In this document: one piece after another, positions 61,537 through 64,000 of the stretch
How the letters are laid out: the number at the start of each line of letters is the position of its first letter
Position numbering within the stretch: position 1 is the first letter of the stretch
Source of the DNA: Slackia equolifaciens
GTDB lineage: Bacteria; Actinomycetota; Coriobacteriia; Coriobacteriales; Eggerthellaceae
NCBI RefSeq assembly: GCF_003725995.1
Contig: NZ_QIBX01000015.1
Coordinates: 1-64,000, forward strand
Reading direction: 5' to 3'
DNA: 64,000 nucleotides
The notes under the pieces: model-generated
Database searches by the model: none
The model's input: the letters and a program-made list of their open reading frames with translations, nothing else
What the model was told of the DNA's origin: nothing
Translations under genes and position numbers: made by a program

Positions 61537-62808
61537 TTACTGCCCTCCGCCCAGATAATCTCGAATATACGCATCAGACTGAGCCGCCGCCTCGCGCGTG
61601 GTAAGGTAATCGTCTCGCGCCTGCTGCGTATCGGCAGCGAGAGCATCCTCCACGGGCTGCGCCGGGTTTTCGGGAAGCTTCTGCGCCAGTTCCACCGCCT
61701 CGGCATCGGCTTGATTGTAGAGCGCGTTCTGCTCGTCGGCGGTGGCCTTGTCCTGGATGTAAATGGCATCGTTGCTCGCAAGCGCATACCCAATGGCCTC
61801 GAGACGCTTGTCGATATAAGCGCTAAAATCCGAGAAATCAGCCGAAGGATACGCCTCCTGCGCGGCGGAAAGCGACGCAGATGCCTCATTGAGCAGGTCG
61901 TTCGCCTGCTGGGTCTTTTCTTCAGACGCTTTCACGTTCTCGTTGGTGGTCTCGGTCACCATGGCTGCCGCCTCCTTGAGCAGGCCATCCGCCTCAACAA
62001 GCGCATTCCAGCACTGCTGGATCTGCGCGGATGCAGTGCGCGCCTGGACTTCCGCCTGGATGATCGACGTGGCGCCGTCCAAAAGCTCGGTGCGGGCGTT
62101 AGCGCTTTCTTGCGCCTTGAGCGCCGCCTCGCGATCGGCCGAGGCGTCCATGGACTCGTAGGCCGTCTCGCCAAACGCGGCCGCCGCATTGATACGCACG
62201 CGTGCGTCATCCATGCGCGCGATAAGAGAATCGATATCCTCATCCGATGCATCGCCCAAGCCGTCCGTAACCAGGGCGTCAGCGGCGAGCACCACCTCGT
62301 CAGCGGCTTCGAGCTCCTGCATGGCCTGGCCCAGCACCGTCAGATTTTCAACATTTTGTTGATACGCATTCCAAAAATAGACGCCGGCATAGGCGATCAC
62401 CGCAATGGATGCCGCCGCAGCCACCACCGTGCCAACGATGCGCCGGGCGCGGCGTGCGGATTTGCGGCGGCGAATTTCGGCCTCGGGATTGTCGAGCGCG
62501 CGCTTGCGTGCCCGCGCCGCTCGTCCGCGCGCCGAAAGGTCAAGGGCGTACCCCGCCACATCGGCGCCGGTGGGAGAGCCTTCGGCCTTTTTCTCCTTAC
62601 GCGACTTTCGGCTTTCCACGGCGAACACCGACACCTTGTTGAGGCGCGACGGACGCGGCGTGGACGACGATTTGCCGTCGGCCTTCTCTCGGCGCTCATC
62701 GAGCACCGAGAGAGAAAGCTCGTTGGACGTGCCCGCCGTGTTGCCCTTGATATGCAGATTTTCGGCGATGCCCCTGAACAGGTGCGTATGGCTGAGATTG
62801 CGTGCCAC
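61537..62808 (-). CDS. Single-pass membrane protein with long coiled coil
   Basis: 423 residues. A basic cytoplasmic part (1-120, many Arg/Lys including RRRKSARRARR) leads to one membrane helix (about 122-145). An Ala/Glu/Asp-rich outer part of about 275 residues follows, predicted as helical bundle or coiled coil (MQELEAADEVVLAADALV, EEKTQQANDLLNEASASLSAAQ). No known family is recognised. It starts with GTG 62808, 9 bp after the stop of the DinG-type gene, and precedes the M28-like gene by 87 bp, so all three probably form one operon. Confidence 0.7.
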   Translation of the reverse strand: MARNLSHTHLFRGIAENLHIKGNTAGTSNELSLSVLDERREKADGKSSSTPRPSRLNKVSVFAVESRKSRKEKKAEGSPTGADVAGYALDLSARGRAARARKRALDNPEAEIRRRKSARRARRIVGTVVAAAASIAVIAYAGVYFWNAYQQNVENLTVLGQAMQELEAADEVVLAADALVTDGLGDASDEDIDSLIARMDDARVRINAAAAFGETAYESMDASADREAALKAQESANARTELLDGATSIIQAEVQARTASAQIQQCWNALVEADGLLKEAAAMVTETTNENVKASEEKTQQANDLLNEASASLSAAQEAYPSADFSDFSAYIDKRLEAIGYALASNDAIYIQDKATADEQNALYNQADAEAVELAQKLPENPAQPVEDALAADTQQARDDYLTTREAAAQSDAYIRDYLGGGQ

Positions 62809-62817
62809 GACAGCCGC

Positions 62818-64000
62818 CTAGAAATCCCCGCCGGCATTGCCCGACCCGCCGGAATCGCGCGAATCGGCGGCATCCGATATACGCGCGAGCGCTCCGATGG
62901 CGAGCACCGCCTCGTCGATGGTGCAAGTCGTGATGTTCTGCGACGGCAGCGACTTGAGGAACGAGCGCCCGTATCCCTTGGTCAACAGGCGACGGTCGGC
63001 CAAAACGAGCACGCCGGTATCGGTAGACGACCTGATCAGGCGACCTGCAGCCTGCTTCACTTCAATCACCGCCTGGGGCAGCGTATAGTGCGACCACGCA
63101 GCCGAGTCGCGCTGCGCGCGCTCGCATGACAGGGGATCGGTGGGTTTCGCAAAAGGCAGTTTGGGAATGATGACGCCCTTGAGCGTGGCGCCCGGCGCGT
63201 CGAAGCCCTCCCAGAAACTCTTGAGAGCGAAAAGCGAGAGATGCTCGTCTTTGAGGAAATCGTCGCGCAGCCCCTTGGTGGAAACGCCCCATTTTTGACA
63301 TACCAAGCGCAGGCCGTGCTCTTTCATAGCGGGGTCAACCGCCTCGAAGCACGCCTCCATCTCGCGCCTGTTGGTAAACAGGGTGAGCATGCTGCCCTGC
63401 TGCGCCACATGTGCGCGGGCGAGAAGCCCCTCGAGCGCATCCAGATATCCCGGTTGATTAGGCTCGGGGATATCTTTGATGACGAACACGCGCATGTTCG
63501 CATCGAAATCGTAGCTTGAACCCAAAAGACACGTTTCTGCGCGCGAGGATTCGCCGGCACCGAGGCCCATGGCGTTCATAAACGTCTTGAACTCGCCGCC
63601 CACGGTGATAGTGGCGCTGGCATACACCACGCTTTCGGTGTTCTCGTACAGCGTCTCGCCCAAAGTTTGACCGATATCGACAATCTGCGCCTGGAGCGAT
63701 TCGGCCACACGCTCTGGTTTGCGCGAAAGCTTGGCAGAATACACGAAACGCGGGTCGCCCGTCTCAAGAATGAGCTCGCTTGCCTGAAGCATTTCCTTGG
63801 CATCGATCACCACGGTTGCTATCTCGCGTTGACAATCGGCCACCCCGTCCACGCCTTCGAGGAATGCGATAAGCTCGTTTCCCGAGGTGATCAGGCGCTC
63901 TGCCGCCTCGCGGAACGTGCGCCCAAAGCCGCGCAACGCCTGGAAGCGAGAATCTTGGCGAATCTGATCGTTTATCCAAATCTCTATATTCTCATAACCT
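62818..64000 (-). CDS. DinG-family helicase, C-terminal part (5' end beyond window)
   Basis: The last about 394 codons of an XPD/DinG-type superfamily 2 helicase; the frame is open to the right edge. Visible are VVYASATITVGGEF (motif III-like), GSMLTLFTNRREMEACFEAV (helicase domain 2), FWEGFDAPGATLKGVIIPKLPF (motif V) and QAAGRLIRSSTDTGVLVLADRR (motif VI, arginine finger). DinG proteins unwind DNA, RNA-DNA hybrids or G4 structures. The Cys cluster and Walker A lie outside the window. First visible gene of a likely operon with the coiled-coil and M28-like genes. Confidence 0.88.
   Translation of the reverse strand, partial: GYENIEIWINDQIRQDSRFQALRGFGRTFREAAERLITSGNELIAFLEGVDGVADCQREIATVVIDAKEMLQASELILETGDPRFVYSAKLSRKPERVAESLQAQIVDIGQTLGETLYENTESVVYASATITVGGEFKTFMNAMGLGAGESSRAETCLLGSSYDFDANMRVFVIKDIPEPNQPGYLDALEGLLARAHVAQQGSMLTLFTNRREMEACFEAVDPAMKEHGLRLVCQKWGVSTKGLRDDFLKDEHLSLFALKSFWEGFDAPGATLKGVIIPKLPFAKPTDPLSCERAQRDSAAWSHYTLPQAVIEVKQAAGRLIRSSTDTGVLVLADRRLLTKGYGRSFLKSLPSQNITTCTIDEAVLAIGALARISDAADSRDSGGSGNAGGDF

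Overview
The window is high-GC bacterial chromosome. Its gene content points to a host-associated actinobacterium of the class Coriobacteriia, possibly Eggerthellaceae. The hints are a glutamine-type ABC transporter with substrate-binding and permease domains fused, cydAB, a DUF5679 protein, a giant Spy0128-type repeat surface protein with a variant sorting motif, a HsmA-family protein and a YqeY protein. Genus is not resolved. No rRNA, CRISPR array, complete prophage or intact transposase gene was seen. One tRNA gene (Phe, GAA) is present.

Layout. 1-2.2 kb: a YdbS/YdbT-like pair of PH-domain membrane proteins, cut by the left edge. 2.2-4.8 kb: a decayed DUF3887-like fragment, a perfect 40-bp palindrome and a TerD-like gene with a probable frameshift near its start. 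4.8-15.9 kb: cell-wall and nitrogen genes (D-aspartate-ligase-type ATP-grasp enzyme, asparagine synthase, amino-acid ABC transporter, a MurE-type ligase) and a small XRE regulator/membrane-protein operon. 16-21.5 kb: YqeY, cytochrome bd (cydAB), and a HsmA-family protein divergent from a TetR regulator with palindromic operators between them. 21.9-24.5 kb: nagB and nagA, separated by a repeat element; NagB has a Cys/His-rich tail. 24.7-29.5 kb: a 41-residue membrane peptide, a Gph-like phosphatase, a secreted lipoprotein nuclease, a GIY-YIG-like protein preceded by a 7-bp microsatellite, a MITE-like element and tRNA-Phe. 29.7-33 kb: SPFH protein, an RHH-MNT antitoxin with a truncated HEPN partner, and a HemW-like radical SAM enzyme. 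33-44.7 kb: housekeeping genes (purA-purD, YhaO/YhaN-type nuclease/ATPase pair, dnaB, a toxin-antitoxin pair, rpsF-ssb-rpsR-rplI). 45-57 kb: one 3,977-codon surface protein gene. 57-64 kb: a candidate small RNA, DUF5679, an M28-peptidase-like membrane protein with a very large insert, a coiled-coil membrane protein and the end of a DinG-type helicase gene.

How the parts relate. The D-Asp-ligase-type enzyme and the MurE with a DDPG substrate loop suggest a peptidoglycan with a diamino acid other than meso-DAP and a D-Asp bridge. NagB/NagA recycle or use amino sugars. The giant protein with a vWA head, about 18 isopeptide-type repeats and a FAQTND sorting signal is probably a long surface stalk or adhesin. 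The most unusual items are a 144-bp element found twice with its loop inverted relative to its flanks and satellite arrays, a 12.6-copy heptamer repeat in the 5' region of a GIY-YIG-like gene (possible phase variation), the metal-binding-like NagB tail, a promoter-terminator small RNA unit upstream of the giant gene, and the M28-like protein with an insert of roughly 650 residues and a changed metal-ligand motif.
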